This document shows positions 20,226-33,855 of a stretch of DNA of 64,000 nucleotides, in pieces; within the stretch, counting starts at the first letter, position 1, and every line of letters begins with the position of its first letter. The position numbers and the translations under genes are program-made. Below the pieces are notes generated by a model. That model was not told the DNA's origin, did not search any database, and was given only the letters and a program-made list of their open reading frames with translations. This DNA is from Scylla paramamosain (lineage: Eukaryota; Arthropoda; Malacostraca; Decapoda; Portunidae): contig NC_087152.1 in assembly GCF_035594125.1 (NCBI RefSeq), positions 19,002,001 to 19,066,000 of the forward strand, given 5' to 3'.

Positions 20226-22775
20226 CTACACTGGAGCACCTTCTGACTCTTCTCTTTTACAGAGATCTTCATTCTTGGAGACTTAAATGTTCACCACCAG
20301 CTTCACCTTTCCTCTCCCTTCACTGACCATCCTGGTGAATTACCCTTTAACTTTACTATCCTCCATGACCTAGAGCAATTGGTGCAACGCCCTACTTGTA
20401 TTCCTGACCATCTTAGAAATATGTCCAACATTCTTAACCTTTTCCTAACCTCTAATCCTGCTTGTGCTGTTACTCTATCTTCTCCGTTGGGCTCTTCTTA
20501 TCACAATCTCATATATGTATCTTTTTCTATTGCCCCAATCCCTCCTCAGGATCCCTCTAAGCAGAGATACCTCTGGCATTTTGCCTCCGCTAGTTGGGGG
20601 AACTGATTAGGTATTTTGCTGATTTTCCTTGGAATGACTACTTCCATGTCAGAGACCCATTTCTGTGTACTGAGCGCATAACTGAGGTGATAATGTCTGG
20701 CATGGAGAGTGTACATTTCTTTTTTCTAGACCTAAACCATCCAAACCTTGGCTTAACACAGCCTGATCTTGTGCTATACATGATAGAGAGGTAGCCCACA
20801 AAAGGTACTTGAGCCTTCCATCACCAGAATCTCATGTGCTTTATATTTCTGCCTGGAATCATGCCAAGTCTGTTCTCCAACTAACCAAAAACTCCTTCAT
20901 TAATAGAAAGTCAAAATCTCTCAAGATCTAACTCCCCTCATGACTTCCGGCACCTAACCAAAAATATCTCTAATAACTTTGCTTCTTTTTTCCCTTCTTT
21001 ATTTCAACCAGGTGGCACCACTGCCATCTCATCTATCTCTAAAGCTGAACTCTTCACTCAGACCTTTACTAAAAACTCTACCTTGGATGTTTCAGGGCTT
21101 GTTCCTCCCTCTCCACCCTCTGACTACTTCATGCTACCCATAAAAATTCTTTGCAATGATGTTTTCTATGCCCTTCCTGGCCTAAACCTTCAGAAGGCTT
21201 ATGGACCTGATGGGGTCCCTCCTATTCTTCTCTAAAACTCTGCCTCTGTGCTTGCACCTTGCCTAGTCAAACTCTTTCAACTATCTGTCTGTCAACATCT
21301 ATCTTTCCTTCTTGGTAGAAGTTTGCCTACATTCAGCCTGTTCCTAAAAAGAGTGACCATTCTAATTCCTCAAACTACCATTCTATTGCTTTAATTTCCA
21401 GCCTTTCTAAAGCTTTTGAATCTATCCTCAACAGGAAGATTCTTAAATAACTATCATTTCACAAGATTCTATGTGATAGCCAGTATGGGTTCCATCAAGG
21501 CCACTATGCTGGTGATCTTTTGTTTTTCCTTACTGAGTCTTGGTCATCTTCTTTTAAAGATTTTGATGAAACTTGCTGTTGCTTTAGACAAATCAAAAGC
21601 TTTTGATAGAGTCTGGCACAAAGCTTTGATTTCCAAACTACCCTCCTACAGCTTCTATCCTTCTCTAAGTAACTTCATCTCAAGTTTCCTTTCTGATTAT
21701 TCTTTTGCTGCAGTGGTATATGGTCACTTCTCCTAAATCTATTAATAGTGGTGTTCCTCAGGGTTCTGTCTTGTTGCCCACCCTCTTTCTTTATTCAATG
21801 ATCTTCTAAACCAAAATTCTTGTCCTATCCACTCCTATGCCGATGATACCACCCTGCATTTTCCACATCTTTTCATAGATACCCAACCCTTTAGGAGTAA
21901 ACAGTTCATGCAGGGAAACCACAGAATGCCTGACTTCTGATCTCTCTAGAATTTCTGATTGGGTAAAGCAAACTTGGTATTGTTCAATGCCTCAAAAACT
22001 CAATTCCTCCATCTATCAACTCAACACAACCTTCCAGACAACTATCCCCTCTTCTTCAGTGACTCAACTGTCCCCCTCTTGTACACCGAACATCCTTGGT
22101 TTGTCCTTTACTTATAATCTAAACTGGAAACTTTACATCTCATTTCTAGCTAAAACAGCTTCTGTGAAGTTAGGTATTCTGAGACATCTCTGCCAGTTTT
22201 TCTCATCGCCCCAGCTGCTAACTCTGTACAGGGGCTTTATCCACCCATGTATGTTTGGGGGGGGGGGGTTCCACTCATACCACTTTTCTAGACAGGGTGA
22301 AATTAAAAACTTTTCATCTCATCAATTCCTCTCCTCTAACTGACTGTCTTCAGCCTCTTTCTCATCACTGCAACGTTGCATCTCTTGCTATCTTCTACCA
22401 CTATTTTCGTGCTAACTGCTCTTCTGATCTTGCTAACTCCATGCCTCCCCTCCTCCCGTGGCCTTGCTGCTTTCTTCTTTCTCCCACCCCTATTCTGTCC
22501 ACCTCTCTAATGTAAGAGTTAACCAGTATTCTCAATTATTCATCCCTTTCTCTGGTAAACTCTGTAACTCCCTGCCTGCTTCTGCTTCTATATTTCCACC
22601 TTCCTTAAACTTGAACTCCTTCAAGGGGGAGGTTTCAAGACACTTATCCTTCAGTTTTTGAGTACAGCTTCGGACCCTATTCAGGGACCAGCATCTCAGT
22701 GGGCCTTTTTTGATTGGATTTTTTTGTTGTCCTTGGCTGGTGCCTCTCCTACATAAAAAAAAAAATAAAAAAAAT
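20226..22775 (+). mobile_element. Older, 5'-truncated copy of the same LINE
   Basis: It aligns from the middle of the endonuclease (equivalent to 17340) to the A-rich 3' end (22755-22775). It has many substitutions, small indels and stops, so only short frames remain (20379-20606, 21416-21736, 21987-22343, 22255-22515). The RT core GVPQGSVL and the DDTTLHF region are still readable across frames. Confidence 0.88.
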
Positions 22776-23709
22776 GCTCTTGCTCAGATCTAGATGCAGG
22801 AATCTTTCAGTAAGAGAAAATCAGTCACACTTTTGAGGCAACCTAAATCATGTCAGGATGCATGAAAGAAAAAATAAATTATCTAAATTATTCTTAAGGC
22901 AATACATAGTATTGTTTATAAAAAGATGGCAGACATCCATCACATGAAAGTCTGGCTGCTACATAGGTGGTTGTTTCATTAGTGCTGGAAACCAAACTGG
23001 GATTAGATTATTGAGGTAAAGTAAACCAAAATAGCACTGTTACAGAGGCTATACTGGGAGTGCTGTTGAAAGTTATAACATATGGTGACATAAGTGGTGG
23101 AAAACTTATGGACATCTTTTATATTCAACAGTTTATTTACGTACATGGTTAGTTACTGAAAGCTTACCATTGACATTGCACAGGTTAACTACGTGGGACT
23201 CAAGCACTTTACAAACCCACACATTCATAATTCCATTTTGATCTGACTCTCTGTCTGTGAAACACACACACACACACACACACACACAGTCAAATACAAT
23301 AAAAGAGGATCTTGAGCTGTGAAATGGACATTCAGTGAAGCTGGCAAAATGTTGCATATAAAAGTACAAAAGTATGAAAATAGGAGCCACTATGAATCAA
23401 TGTAGGGAGGAGCTACTGTGCATTTCTGCCAGCTATTTCTTCACCTGAAATAGCAGGATTGCAAGAGCAGCATGAGGCATCAATCTTGTACCTCCTGAGC
23501 AATGGATCTAGAGGAAATTCGTACACATACTAAAGTACTGTGAAAATTTTATTAGTTATCTTTCATTCAGCTTGATATAGAATGTATGCAGATCTTAAAA
23601 CCATAAAATGCCAAGAAATAAGTATCTAGAGTCTTTCCTGATGGACAACTGTGAGGTCAGGCAATCAAATCAATCATGACAGCATCACACTAAGGCAAAT
23701 CTCCTTCCT

Positions 23710-23736
23710 AAAAAAAAAAAAAAAAAAAAAAAAAAA
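23710..23736 (+). repeat. Poly(A) tract
   Basis: 27 consecutive A. It may be the tail of an unidentified retroposed sequence. Confidence 0.8.
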
Positions 23737-23877
23737 TTGTATGAGAAACCCATACAGAGGGACCAAGTATACAATCTTGCCTCAAATGTTAAATCTATGT
23801 CTGCTCATAGTGGCATGAAATATAGCATGAAGTATGTAATTGCAGTGAATTGTGAGTCTTCTCATTCAGTACCAATA

Positions 23878-24070
23878 TAGTAATGGCTAGCATGCTCAGC
23901 TTACAATTGAGAGGCCCTGGATTTTATGCCTAGGCACAATGGGACAGATCAGCAGACTCTTCACCTTCGCCTCTGTCAATGAACAGTCCTCAGGTAATGG
24001 TTATAAGTCAGGTGATGTGCCCTGCACCTGAGGAGAATTGTTCCTATGTATCTCTTACCACGGATTTCTT
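23878..24070 (+). repeat. Possible tRNA-derived SINE (weak)
   Basis: TGGCTAGCATGC resembles an A box, and GGATTTTATGCC about 45 bases later is a degraded B-box-like word. The arrangement fits an old tRNA-derived SINE. There is no tRNA cloverleaf and no second copy in the window. Confidence 0.3.
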
Positions 24071-24643
24071 GCTCTGCAAAAACTGTTACATATACCATTT
24101 TCAACAATCTCAGGTGGCTCATTTTCCTTACTGGTTTCAAGTATGAAACCATCTAGTAGAAATGGGTAACATTAGACAGTATCACAAGGGCAGATATTCA
24201 CTGTTATCTGTGAGGATTAAATTTAATTCTTGAAGTCCATTTATTGCAGCTGGGATTTTTTTCCTAAGATCAAAAGAAGACTGCACACTAAACTAATATA
24301 ACTTTTCCTGAATGTGTTGTTTGAAAGGTCATGCTGTAGGAAAACAACTATGTGACATGAGTTTAAAGAGATGAGATAACAGTGGCTTGGGCTTAAAGGA
24401 TTGTGAATATATGATTAGAGTCCTCACTGATGTACTATAGACCTGCTATAGATGATCAATGCTATTTCTGGTTGTGACAAGTAAGACTATGGCCAGCCTT
24501 TTAAGTGAATTATCCAAAACACTTCATTGATATGAACTAATATTCTAATTACCACTTTCTTGCCCTTTATTCAGTGAAATGTCTAAAAATGTGTACACAC
24601 CCAAAAAGCACAATTCCAATTTTGCTACTGCTTTAGTTTTCTC

Positions 24644-24759
<116 letters not shown>

Positions 24760-25639
24760 TCAATTTCTGCTGCCTTCTTCTAGTGTTTCCATTACATTTT
24801 TGTCACTGACATGCCAAATAAACAAGTACCAAAGTCCTGTACACTTTTAAAAGTCAATTGGCATTCTTTGATCATTTGATCATAATAAATGTCCTGTACA
24901 TCATAGTCACTTAAATTATAATTTTCTGTACATTCCACTCAAATCCAATTTTCTGTACATTTCAGTCACTTCTTGAGTCTATTTTTGGGGGTCTGTTTCA
25001 CTACAAGAAGGATGATTTCTCTCCCTTTCAGTTACAAAACCAAACTCTTCCTGAACATCAAACAAAAAACACCCTCTTTGGATTACTCTCCCAGACAACA
25101 TGCTGAAATATAAGCATTTGCCTCTACCTTTTTTCTTTCTTTTGGGATCCTCAGCAAACACTGAATGAATGTTCAAATATTGTTAGGGCCCTCATTTCCA
25201 TTACAGGCTTTCCTCTGCATTTCACTTGGGATCTGATGTCCACTGATATGAAGGGTGTAAATTGTTCAGCTATTTGTTACACTTTCATCTTACAAAATGT
25301 ATATCTTGTACTCTTTTTAAACTTCCCACCTCCTTCTTAGTCTTTTAGGACATTCCATATTTCATGTGTAATGCCTTGTGTGTTCTTGATTATTGTGTAA
25401 GATATTTGGAGTATTGGCTTTTAGAAGATGGCTGTGTTGTGTTGGGGTTGGGAGTGAGGCACAACTTACATGTCACCACAAAATATCACTCCTTCACATG
25501 TACAATATTATGAAATAAAATTATGTGAAGGCATGAATAAACAGTTAAAAATGTTCAAGATAATGTCTCATTCCAGGACAACAGAACCTTTGATCTTAAC
25601 ACAGCTTCCCTCCAGAATGACTGAAAGGCTGTGAATGAA

Positions 25640-25766
25640 TGTAAGGGAAGGACAACATCACTTCTTTATTGACTCAGTATTGGCATAACTGAGTACTTGG
25701 GAGCACTTCATTCACTATCATCTTCCTTTAATGTAGAGCTGAATTATAAAACTGGATAATAATGAT
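25640..25766 (-). other. Probable 3' UTR of the Ack-like gene
   Basis: Downstream of the stop codon on the minus strand an AATAAA occurs at 25670-25665, about 100 nt past the coding end. This is a good position for cleavage around 25640-25650. The exact site is inferred. Confidence 0.5.
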
Positions 25767-25985
25767 TCAAACTTGTGCTGTATCCTCACTAATGCCTTGT
25801 GTTGCCACAAGGTATGAGGCAGCTTTGCCCACATCCCAGGAGAAGGAAGCGAGGGTGCTGCGGGCTGCTTCTAGGGAAACCCGGTGAGATGGGATGAGAA
25901 GCTGCAGCCTGGTAAGCTTGAGGGCACGATGCACATCCCACTCACACTCATTGAGAGCCACAACACACTCCTCTGGGGACACATG
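25767..25985 (-). CDS. Ack/TNK2-like gene, last exon (two UBA-like repeats)
   Basis: The exon follows an acceptor CCTTTCTTCAG and joins in phase 0 to the exon ending at 29094. It encodes VSPEECVVALNECEWDVHR, then SLEAARSTLASFSWDVGKA, two UBA-like helical repeats with the hallmark pattern of a Glu-rich first helix and a WDV/WDL third helix. The protein ends soon after, at a TGA/TAA-type stop. Activated Cdc42 kinases (vertebrate TNK2, insect Ack) end in the same tandem arrangement, which binds ubiquitin. Assignment to Ack/TNK2 rests on this tail and on the preceding proline-rich region; no kinase domain is in the window. Confidence 0.7.
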   Translation of the reverse strand, partial: HVSPEECVVALNECEWDVHRALKLTRLQLLIPSHRVSLEAARSTLASFSWDVGKAASYLVATQGISEDTAQV

Positions 25986-26448
25986 CTGAAGAAAGGTGGG
26001 AAGGAGGGGGGGTTAGTTGGAAGAGGGAGGGGGTGAAAGAATACTATGAAATGAAAACTGAATAAGAATACTTGCTGAGGATGGGATTAATATTGTCATA
26101 AGGGAGGAATTAAAAGAATGAAAACAGAATTACCTGGGAAAAGGAAAAGAGGGTAATACAGTATAAAAAATATAAGAATGAGACACACTGGGAGGGAAAA
26201 AACAAAGAAGGGTGAGTGTAGATAGATATCTAGAAGATGTGCTGAGGGAATGTGGGAAGGAAAGGGAAAAACAGGACAAGAGAAAATTAGCATGGAAAAG
26301 AATGAAAGGCATCTGGAGAACCTTACCATTAAATTGTGACAATTTCATTTAGTTTTAGCTTTTTTAGGGAGATGATGAGCAAAATTTTTAACAGCAATAG
26401 ATTGAGATGAAATATCAAGATATAGAAGCATCAATACTCCATTTTTGT

Positions 26449-26960
26449 GAGGTCTGTTCATAAAGCATTTCTTGATGTTACTTCTACCAGAAACCAGGAA
26501 AGTTGAAGTTGAGAGGTCAGAATAGCATCAAGTGTGATAGTTACTTGTCAATTTTTTGCCCCTTTTGCTGGCTGTGTTACACATTCATATTGGAATTTTG
26601 CTTTATGTGTAATGATGAGATGCACTGATCAGTTTTACTGCATAAAGTTTTACCAAAACTTTTGAGATACTTCAGTAGGTTTTCAAGACTGATGCTATGA
26701 GGGTTACACTATCAAGGAATGGTTTAACTAGTTCAAAAGAAGCTGTACTTGAGTTGACAGTGACCAGTGTTCTAGTAAGCCATCAGTATGCTGAAATCCA
26801 CATGGAAATGACCAAATGTGCAATTTAATCATGCTGCAGTGCACCAACAGATATCCTAACTTCATACATAGTGTAATAACTGGTGATGAGTCTTTAATAC
26901 ATGAGTATAACCAAGAGGGCAAGATTCAATTGCAAGTCTCTTGTATTGCAAAGGGTAAAG
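26449..26960 (+). mobile_element. Decayed mariner (irritans-like) transposon remnant
   Basis: GAGGTCTGTTCATAAAGC at 26449 matches the typical irritans-type mariner inverted repeat. Downstream, broken frames keep transposase words: an N-terminal KFYQNF...TIKEWFN.FKRS block and the catalytic-region block SVITGDESLIHEYN, equivalent to the conserved ITGDE motif carrying the first acid. Stops and a large deletion make it inactive. Confidence 0.6.
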
Positions 26961-28061
26961 AAAGCATGATAGGGGGAGGAATGTCAAAATAATATTGATT
27001 TTTTTCCTTTTCTACTATAGTGTTGTGAATAAATACACACCTGATTGTCAAGGTGTCAGCAAAGATGTGAATGCATGCATCATGTCTTAGTTATCCTCTT
27101 TAATGGGAGATGATGGCTTAATATACATGTAGGTTATCAAGAGAATCTCTCTTGTTATAGTAACACAGTTCAGTCCAAGACACAGGAGTCATGCAATAAG
27201 CAATTGCATCATAACAATCCTCAAGCCCATCATTTCCACCTGATTTAGCATTTCTTTGCCAAACATAGAATTCTTCAGGTTGCCAGGTTCTTTGCTCTCA
27301 GACATTTCAGAATTTCTGCTTGGCTAAAGATGCCACAAAAAAGTATCCTTTTGAGAAATCAGAGGAAATATGAAAAATGCAATGATGTACATGGCTGCTA
27401 TTTCACAATACATATGTACGTAGTCTGTTGTTTTTAGAAACCTTTATAGCAATGGAAGGATTATTATGGAGCCATGAATGAAATTACAGTAGGAAGTCAA
27501 AGCTATTTTTTTGTCTGGCCAAAGGTGTAATACTCATGGATGGACCTCACATGTGGTGCATATAATATTCTTGAATGAAAAGGAAGGGAAGGTCACCTTA
27601 ACATTACTTCTATTCTTACTTAAAGCAGCACATGAATTCTTTTATATGAAAAGAAAGGAAAGATTGGATTAGGATTATTTATATTTTTATCTAAAGCAAC
27701 ACACAAAATTACTATATGAAAAGAAAGAAAAGGTCAACTCAGGATTTTTATATTTTTACCTAAAGCAGTATAGAGAAACTTTGATTCTTATCTGAAACAA
27801 CGGCTACATGTAAAATGAAAATATAATTAAATGACTGTATTGAATGTGGAGATGAAGAGTAATAATGATAGTGGAAATGTAGTTTATATACAAGGTGTCC
27901 TGAGTTGAGGTATATACTTCAGACATGATAATTCAAGTTATTTTCATTATAAGTACAGTGCTGTATACAAATAAGCTGTCTTTTCTTTATTTTGTAAGAA
28001 ACTGAGGTTTAAAAGTGTAAGAAACAATGCTACAGGCACCACCTTGACTCGGTGTGAGGTG

Positions 28062-28372
28062 GAAGTAAGGCCTGTGTGTTGTCAGTTTGCCTTTTGTGGT
28101 GATCATTTATTTGCACAGTCTAAGGAATTAAATCTTTACAAAAAAATCTCAAATGACTGATTAAATTTCTGAGTTGGATAAATGAAGAAAATGTGCTAGT
28201 AAAATAACAATAGTGCAGTAGCAGATGAGTACTGTATTACATTTTATGCTCAGCTTCCTTTGGTAAGTATAAAAATTTGGCCCTCATTTGATCATTGCCT
28301 TCTGTAAACTAAACTGTGCCTAGATTTACCACAAGAGGCAAACTGACAACATCCAGACCTCACTCCTGCCTT
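28062..28372. repeat. Inverted repeat pair
   Basis: The arm at 28062-28105 (TTGTCAGTTTGCCTTTTGTGG core) is complementary, with mismatches, to 28325-28372 (ACCACAAGAGGCAAACTGAC core), with about 220 bp between them. Partial similarity extends further outwards. It is probably an old foldback or MITE; no clear ends were found. Confidence 0.5.
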
Positions 28373-28465
28373 GTCAGGGAAGTCCTTGCAACATGGCTCC
28401 TTACACATATTCTTTCTCAATTTCTAAAAAAAAATAATGAATAAATTTTTTTTTTTAAATAAATC

Positions 28466-28730
28466 ATTTTCTTTTAACATAGAATAATTTGGACTATCAC
28501 ACCCAATAGTATGTATCATAGCTTGCTGGACATCCTGTACTGGCCACTCCTTTCTATTATCAATTTTCAACTTCTTATACAGTAAAGCAAAAAGTAAGTT
28601 ATTTTCTTTTTTACTTAAAATAATTTGAACTATCACACCCTGTAGTATGTATCTTAACTTGGACACCATATATTGGCCACTCCTTTCCATTATCATTAGT
28701 GTTATCTGTTTTTAATATACAGTTCTTTGT
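28466..28730. repeat. Tandem duplication, ~137-bp unit
   Basis: Two diverged copies begin near AATTTGGACTATCACACCC and AATTTGAACTATCACACCC. Both contain TATTGGCCACTCCTTT-like words. Confidence 0.6.
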
Positions 28731-29093
28731 TAACTTGGCTATATAAAAAGACAAGGAATGTACGAGTGAAATTTTCTTTTGATCACTACTGAAAAGCTTG
28801 CCTGCCACAAGTATAGTAGAATATAGATCAGATTACATGAAGTTCATCTTAAGATTGTTTAATTTGACTTTCACTACATTAAATTTTTTTTCTCAAACAT
28901 AAGAAAAGATATTTAAAGAGACTATGGCTACTAGGTGGATAAGTTGCATTAAAGTATTAATGCCTAATACAGAGGGGAAAATCATGTTTATAATAATGAT
29001 AGTAGTAATCATGATAAAAGAGTGATTAGACTTACAAACAGACAAAAGCCATGTGTGAAATTAGGGAAAACAAAAACCATAGGGCATTCATAC

Positions 29094-29466
29094 CTCATTT
29101 TTGAGAACCTTCTGCATAATGTGCACCTCATCAGACTGGGTGCCCCGCGCTGGCCCTTGAGTACGACGTGAGTTAGGTCGATCCATTGCAAAGTCTAGTA
29201 GATCCTCACAAGAAACGTGATCCCCATATTGGTACAGGGAGCTGCCACCACTGCTCCCACCCCCTAGCCTCTCTCTGAAGCCATTAGAGGGTAGAGACAG
29301 GTCTGGGGAGGGAGTGTGTGGCTCAGGGATACTTCCACTACTTGGGTAGGGTGGAGGATGAGGTCCAGGAGGTGATACACTCAGTTCCTCCTCCTGTATG
29401 TCATCAAGAGCATCCATCTCGCTTGCAACTTGGCTCTCAAAACTGTCATTGAGGGAACTGGGGCTT
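29094..29466 (-). CDS. Ack/TNK2-like gene, penultimate exon
   Basis: A 373-nt exon between acceptor CATCACTCCCACAG and donor GAG|GTATGA. Its first base completes a split Thr codon begun in the exon ending at 33856, and it exits in phase 0. It encodes a Ser/Pro-rich, low-complexity stretch (PPGPHPPPYPSSGS, GGGSSGGSS). A conserved-looking segment SCEDLLDFAMDRPNSRR follows, then a helix DEVHIMQKVLKNE that leads into the UBA repeats. On the transcript a (TC)n tract lies just upstream of the acceptor. Confidence 0.72.
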
Positions 29467-29492
29467 CTGTGGGAGTGATGAGAAAAGAGATG

Positions 29493-29495
<3 letters not shown>

Positions 29496-29587
<92 letters not shown>
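29496..29587 (+). repeat. (GA)n microsatellite next to a splice acceptor
   Basis: About 46 GA units. On the transcribed strand this is (UC)n ending about 29 nt upstream of the 3' splice site of the exon 29466-29094. Confidence 0.95.
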
Positions 29588-29590
<3 letters not shown>

Positions 29591-31191
29591 ATCTAGTAAT
29601 GTCATAGGGCAGGAGACATACTTTGTGTTCTTGTCTCATTATTTATATTTGTCCAGTTTTCTTTTACCTGATGTAGACTCCTTACCCTCATCACCTTTTC
29701 TAATCTATTCCTGAAATTTCTAGTTCTATTAGTGAAGGTGTACTCTTTATTCAGATATCTCCCCTACCTCAACTTATGTTTCCTCATATATCCCACTTCT
29801 CTTCATTCTTGCAGTAAACAGGTTTATACATTTATTTCAGTCCATTCATTTCTGTGTGTGTGTGTGTGTATTGTGAGATGAGCAAATATTACTCTTTTCA
29901 GATTCCACAAATATGAATAACACATTTTGTGTTTACTGGTCTTGAAAAATTTCCATGTGTTTTCAAGATAGTGTTGGTGTCCAAAACAAAATAAAAAAAT
30001 AAACAAATAAAAAATAAAAAAAAATAAATAAATAATAAAATAAATAAATAAATAAATAAATATAAATAAATAAAATAAATAAAAAAAATGAAATAAATAA
30101 AAAATAAATAAATAAAAGACAGCCTAACAAGTAGATAATACAGTGGGTGCTGAAATATGTGAGATCTAGCCCAGTTTTACATCAACATCTGTGGGTATTG
30201 AAATTTCTATAGCTAAATTATGGTATTTCTGAAGGCGTCTGGCAATTTAACCATGTCATAGCAAGGGATCTCCCACATGGGATATACTCTTTGTCTTAAG
30301 TGGTGACTGATATGAATGATGTGTTGAAGGCAGGGTATATCTGATTTGACTGTCATTTCTTGTTTTTGTTAATATTATGTTGTAAGTACTTTTAAAGAGA
30401 CTTGTCAAGTAATTTTCATGTATTCTGACATCCATTATATGTCATGGAATCACTCTACAAAAGCAGGTCATAATTCATAGCATTATCCTACCAAGCAGTC
30501 ATAGGATCTCTCCAATAGTATGATTGCCAGCTTCACTAACTAAAACTTGGTGTAGCTTCATCCATCCTCAGTTGTCAGCTGCACTGTGCAGTAGGTATAT
30601 TGATGGCCAGGATGTAAACTGTGACATGGATGTCATGGCTGAATTGATGTCTCACTACGAGAGGTAATCATTTTACTCACATCTGAAGCTCAATGACCAA
30701 GGAGACAGATGAGCACTGTGGCAAAACAACTAGATGTGTACCTCTCACTTTTTCTGATTCTTTTATGTATCTGATATCTTTTCTTCAGAGATTCCATTCT
30801 AAGTGGATGAAATGACAAATAATTTCCATTTCAATACTAACTATTTCTCATGCTACTCTTTTAGACATTCCTTCAAATCCATCAAGTGAGTCTCCATCTA
30901 AAATTTTGTAGGACTTTTGAGGAATTATTTTTTGTTTCCAAAAAATTTAAAGCCACTTAAACTTCAAACTTCACTTTTTAGATATATCAATTGCTTCATG
31001 AATATTTTGTCTTTACATTGCATTTCTATTATTAAATGTGCTTCTCAGGTAACTCACTCCAGTTGTCCCTAAGTCTATACAGAATTTTTAGGTATATGTT
31101 AAATACTTTCATAATTTTTGTCATATGAATACTCACAAAATTTACCCAGTGTAATCCTTCTTAAATCTGCTATTATTTAAATCTCTGCTGT

Positions 31192-31277
<86 letters not shown>

Positions 31278-31389
31278 ATACCTTATGATTCAAACGTCCT
31301 TCGTTTGGAACAACTCCTAGTTTGAACAGGGTTGGCAAATAATTTTGTCCTCCAATTTGAACACAAACACCCGTTCAAGCAACACCACT

Positions 31390-32180
31390 CGGTCACTATA
31401 TATAGTCCCTCTTGTGTTCCTCCTCCCCTGTGGGTGCAAAGTGTGGTCCCAGCTCTCATGATGTGCAGAAGTCTGCAACCCTCTCTGAGGGGGACTCTCA
31501 CACCATGGGCCAAGCCCCTACACTCTGGAGGCACCTTGACTTCTCCTCACCTGAGGATGAGGGAGGCTCATGGCAAGTGGCAGGGAAAAGGTATTGCAAG
31601 GTGTCTCCTCCCCAACCCACACTTTGTTTTGGTAGTATAAGCTTCTCCCCCATGAGGAGCTTATCCCCTTCCAAGCCATGAGGTAGCTGGAGGAGGAGTA
31701 CCCAGGCCTGTTGGTTTGGGTACTCTGGTCTGGGTGTGAGCTTATGCTCAAGACCAAGACTAAGGAGTCTGCATTTCTCCTTACATGAGGCTTGCAATAG
31801 AAACCATTTGGTATCATCCTGGACCTGGTGGTCTCTCCACAATAGAGACCGAGGGCGTCATTCTGCAATAACCCTTGACCTTCTCCCCCAAGACCATCTT
31901 GGCGTGTCCTCACATTATGTTAGCTCGCAGGTGTCTGTATCATGCAGGGTAGGCCGCCAAGAATCCACACATCAGGTTAAGGTGATGTTCATGGGGCAAC
32001 TTCCAGACTCCCTCGACCTAGGCTCATGGGGTGTGTACTCCATCAGGAGGTTCACCCCTGAGCCTGCATGGTGCTTCAAGTGTCAGGCCTTTGGGCATGT
32101 CCAGAGGCACTGTGAGTCCTGGGTTCTTTGTGGTGTCTGCAGTAGCTGGTATCCCATCTCAGAGTGCACCCTCCTCTCCC
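31390..32180 (+). pseudogene. LINE ORF1 (gag-like) remnant with zinc knuckle
   Basis: Two frames (31412-31681 and 31736-32180) carry a decayed gag-like protein of the kind encoded by Jockey/I-type LINE ORF1. It ends in CFKCQAFGHVQRHC, a perfect CX2CX4HX4C knuckle, and a second cysteine cluster CGVCSSWYPISEC. The N-terminal part has stops and frame changes. The matching RT ORF does not follow; the sequence passes into a pyrimidine-rich repeat. Confidence 0.6.
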
Positions 32181-32219
32181 ATTCCTTCCTCTCCTCTCCC
32201 TTCTCTGCCCTTTTCTGTC

Positions 32220-32405
32220 ATCCCTCCCAGTTTCCTCCCTTCCTCACTCTATCTATCCCAACCACCCTCCCTCCTTCCATCTCTCTCTCTCTCTCTCATC
32301 CACTTCCTTGCCCCATATACTCTCCTTCCCTGTATGTCCCTTCCTCCCATTAATCTTTTCCTCACCCTCCCTGTCATCTCACCTCCCCCTAATCTGTCAG
32401 AAATA
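32220..32405 (+). repeat. Pyrimidine-rich dispersed repeat, copy 1
   Basis: It resembles 49785-49950 (shared words CCCCATATACTC/CCCCATGTACTC, TATGTCCCTTCCT, CTGTCAGAAATAAG/CTGTCAGAGATAAG). Both copies lie beside long (GA)n arrays. Confidence 0.55.
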
Positions 32406-32546
32406 AGGACAAAGGAGTAGTACCTCCTCTCTCTCCCTCTTATTCATTTTACTTAATTTTTGCTTCATCCTTTCTCACTCATATAATTCCATATTCATTC
32501 TCTTTCAGCCTCATTCTATTTAGCAATTCTCAGAATTGTTCTTACT

Positions 32547-32902
<356 letters not shown>

Positions 32903-33350
32903 TTAGTGCAAAATAAGAATTGTGTACAGTACAACTGTTTTCAAGACTAAAGACACCAGGAACTTTCGATGACTCATTGTTTTGAGGTTGAGATTTACTT
33001 ACATTGGTATTTTGCATAAAAATTTAAGGTCAATGTTTTTGTATTTGATGTATAGGACGACCCACTTTTTGTGTCTTTTTGAGGGCAATTCAAGTGCTGT
33101 CTTATACGCCAAAATATATGGTACTTCACGTTTTTCTTTTACTGGATTTTTTTCTATAATTTAAGTTATTTTCATTTAATTCTATGTTTAGTGCACAACA
33201 TAAACCCATAAAAATAAACCAAAAATAAAAAAGTAGGGGGATTTTGGGACCTGGAACAGATTAATTAATTTTGCATTCATTTGAATAGGATAAATTGCTT
33301 TCCAATTCTAACAGCCCAAAAGAACCAATTAAGTTTAAATCACATGGTAC

Positions 33351-33354
<4 letters not shown>

Positions 33355-33437
<83 letters not shown>
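33355..33437 (+). repeat. (TA)n microsatellite
   Basis: About 41 TA units, followed by a 20-bp poly(A) run (33452-33471). Confidence 0.95.
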
Positions 33438-33443
<6 letters not shown>

Positions 33444-33855
33444 TCCTGACAAAAAAAAAAAAAAAAAAAAAGCCTTGAATGATCTTACCTCTTATGTCCT
33501 TTCATTTTCATGCTTTACTGCAGTGCAGTAAGATGAACTTTAATTAAAACATGGATTGCAAATAAAAATATATGAACACATTAATCTCACAAGCAAGCTT
33601 ACAAACAAATGACAATATTTCTAATTATGTTCTTGACTATAGTTTTAAACACTGATGTCTTTTTGATTAGAACTCTATTGATTAAAGTTTTCTCAGATTA
33701 ATTTAATGAAGGGGATCCTCACCTTCTCTCTTGTAATGAATTAACTGACTGGTAAGTTCTAACATTCTGTGATTCCTTAGTGCAAAACAGAAAAAGTATT
33801 TACTGTAAAAAAAAGAAAACTGTCCCCATGAATGGAATCTCCCACCCTGACTCAC

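Larger units (their letters stand above)
25986..29093 (-). other. Last intron of the Ack-like gene
   Basis: GT at 29093-29092 and AG at 25987-25986. It holds a mariner remnant (26449-26960), a pair of inverted arms (28062-28105 with 28325-28372) and a ~137-bp tandem duplication (28466-28730). Otherwise it is AT-rich sequence with nothing recognised. Confidence 0.6.
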
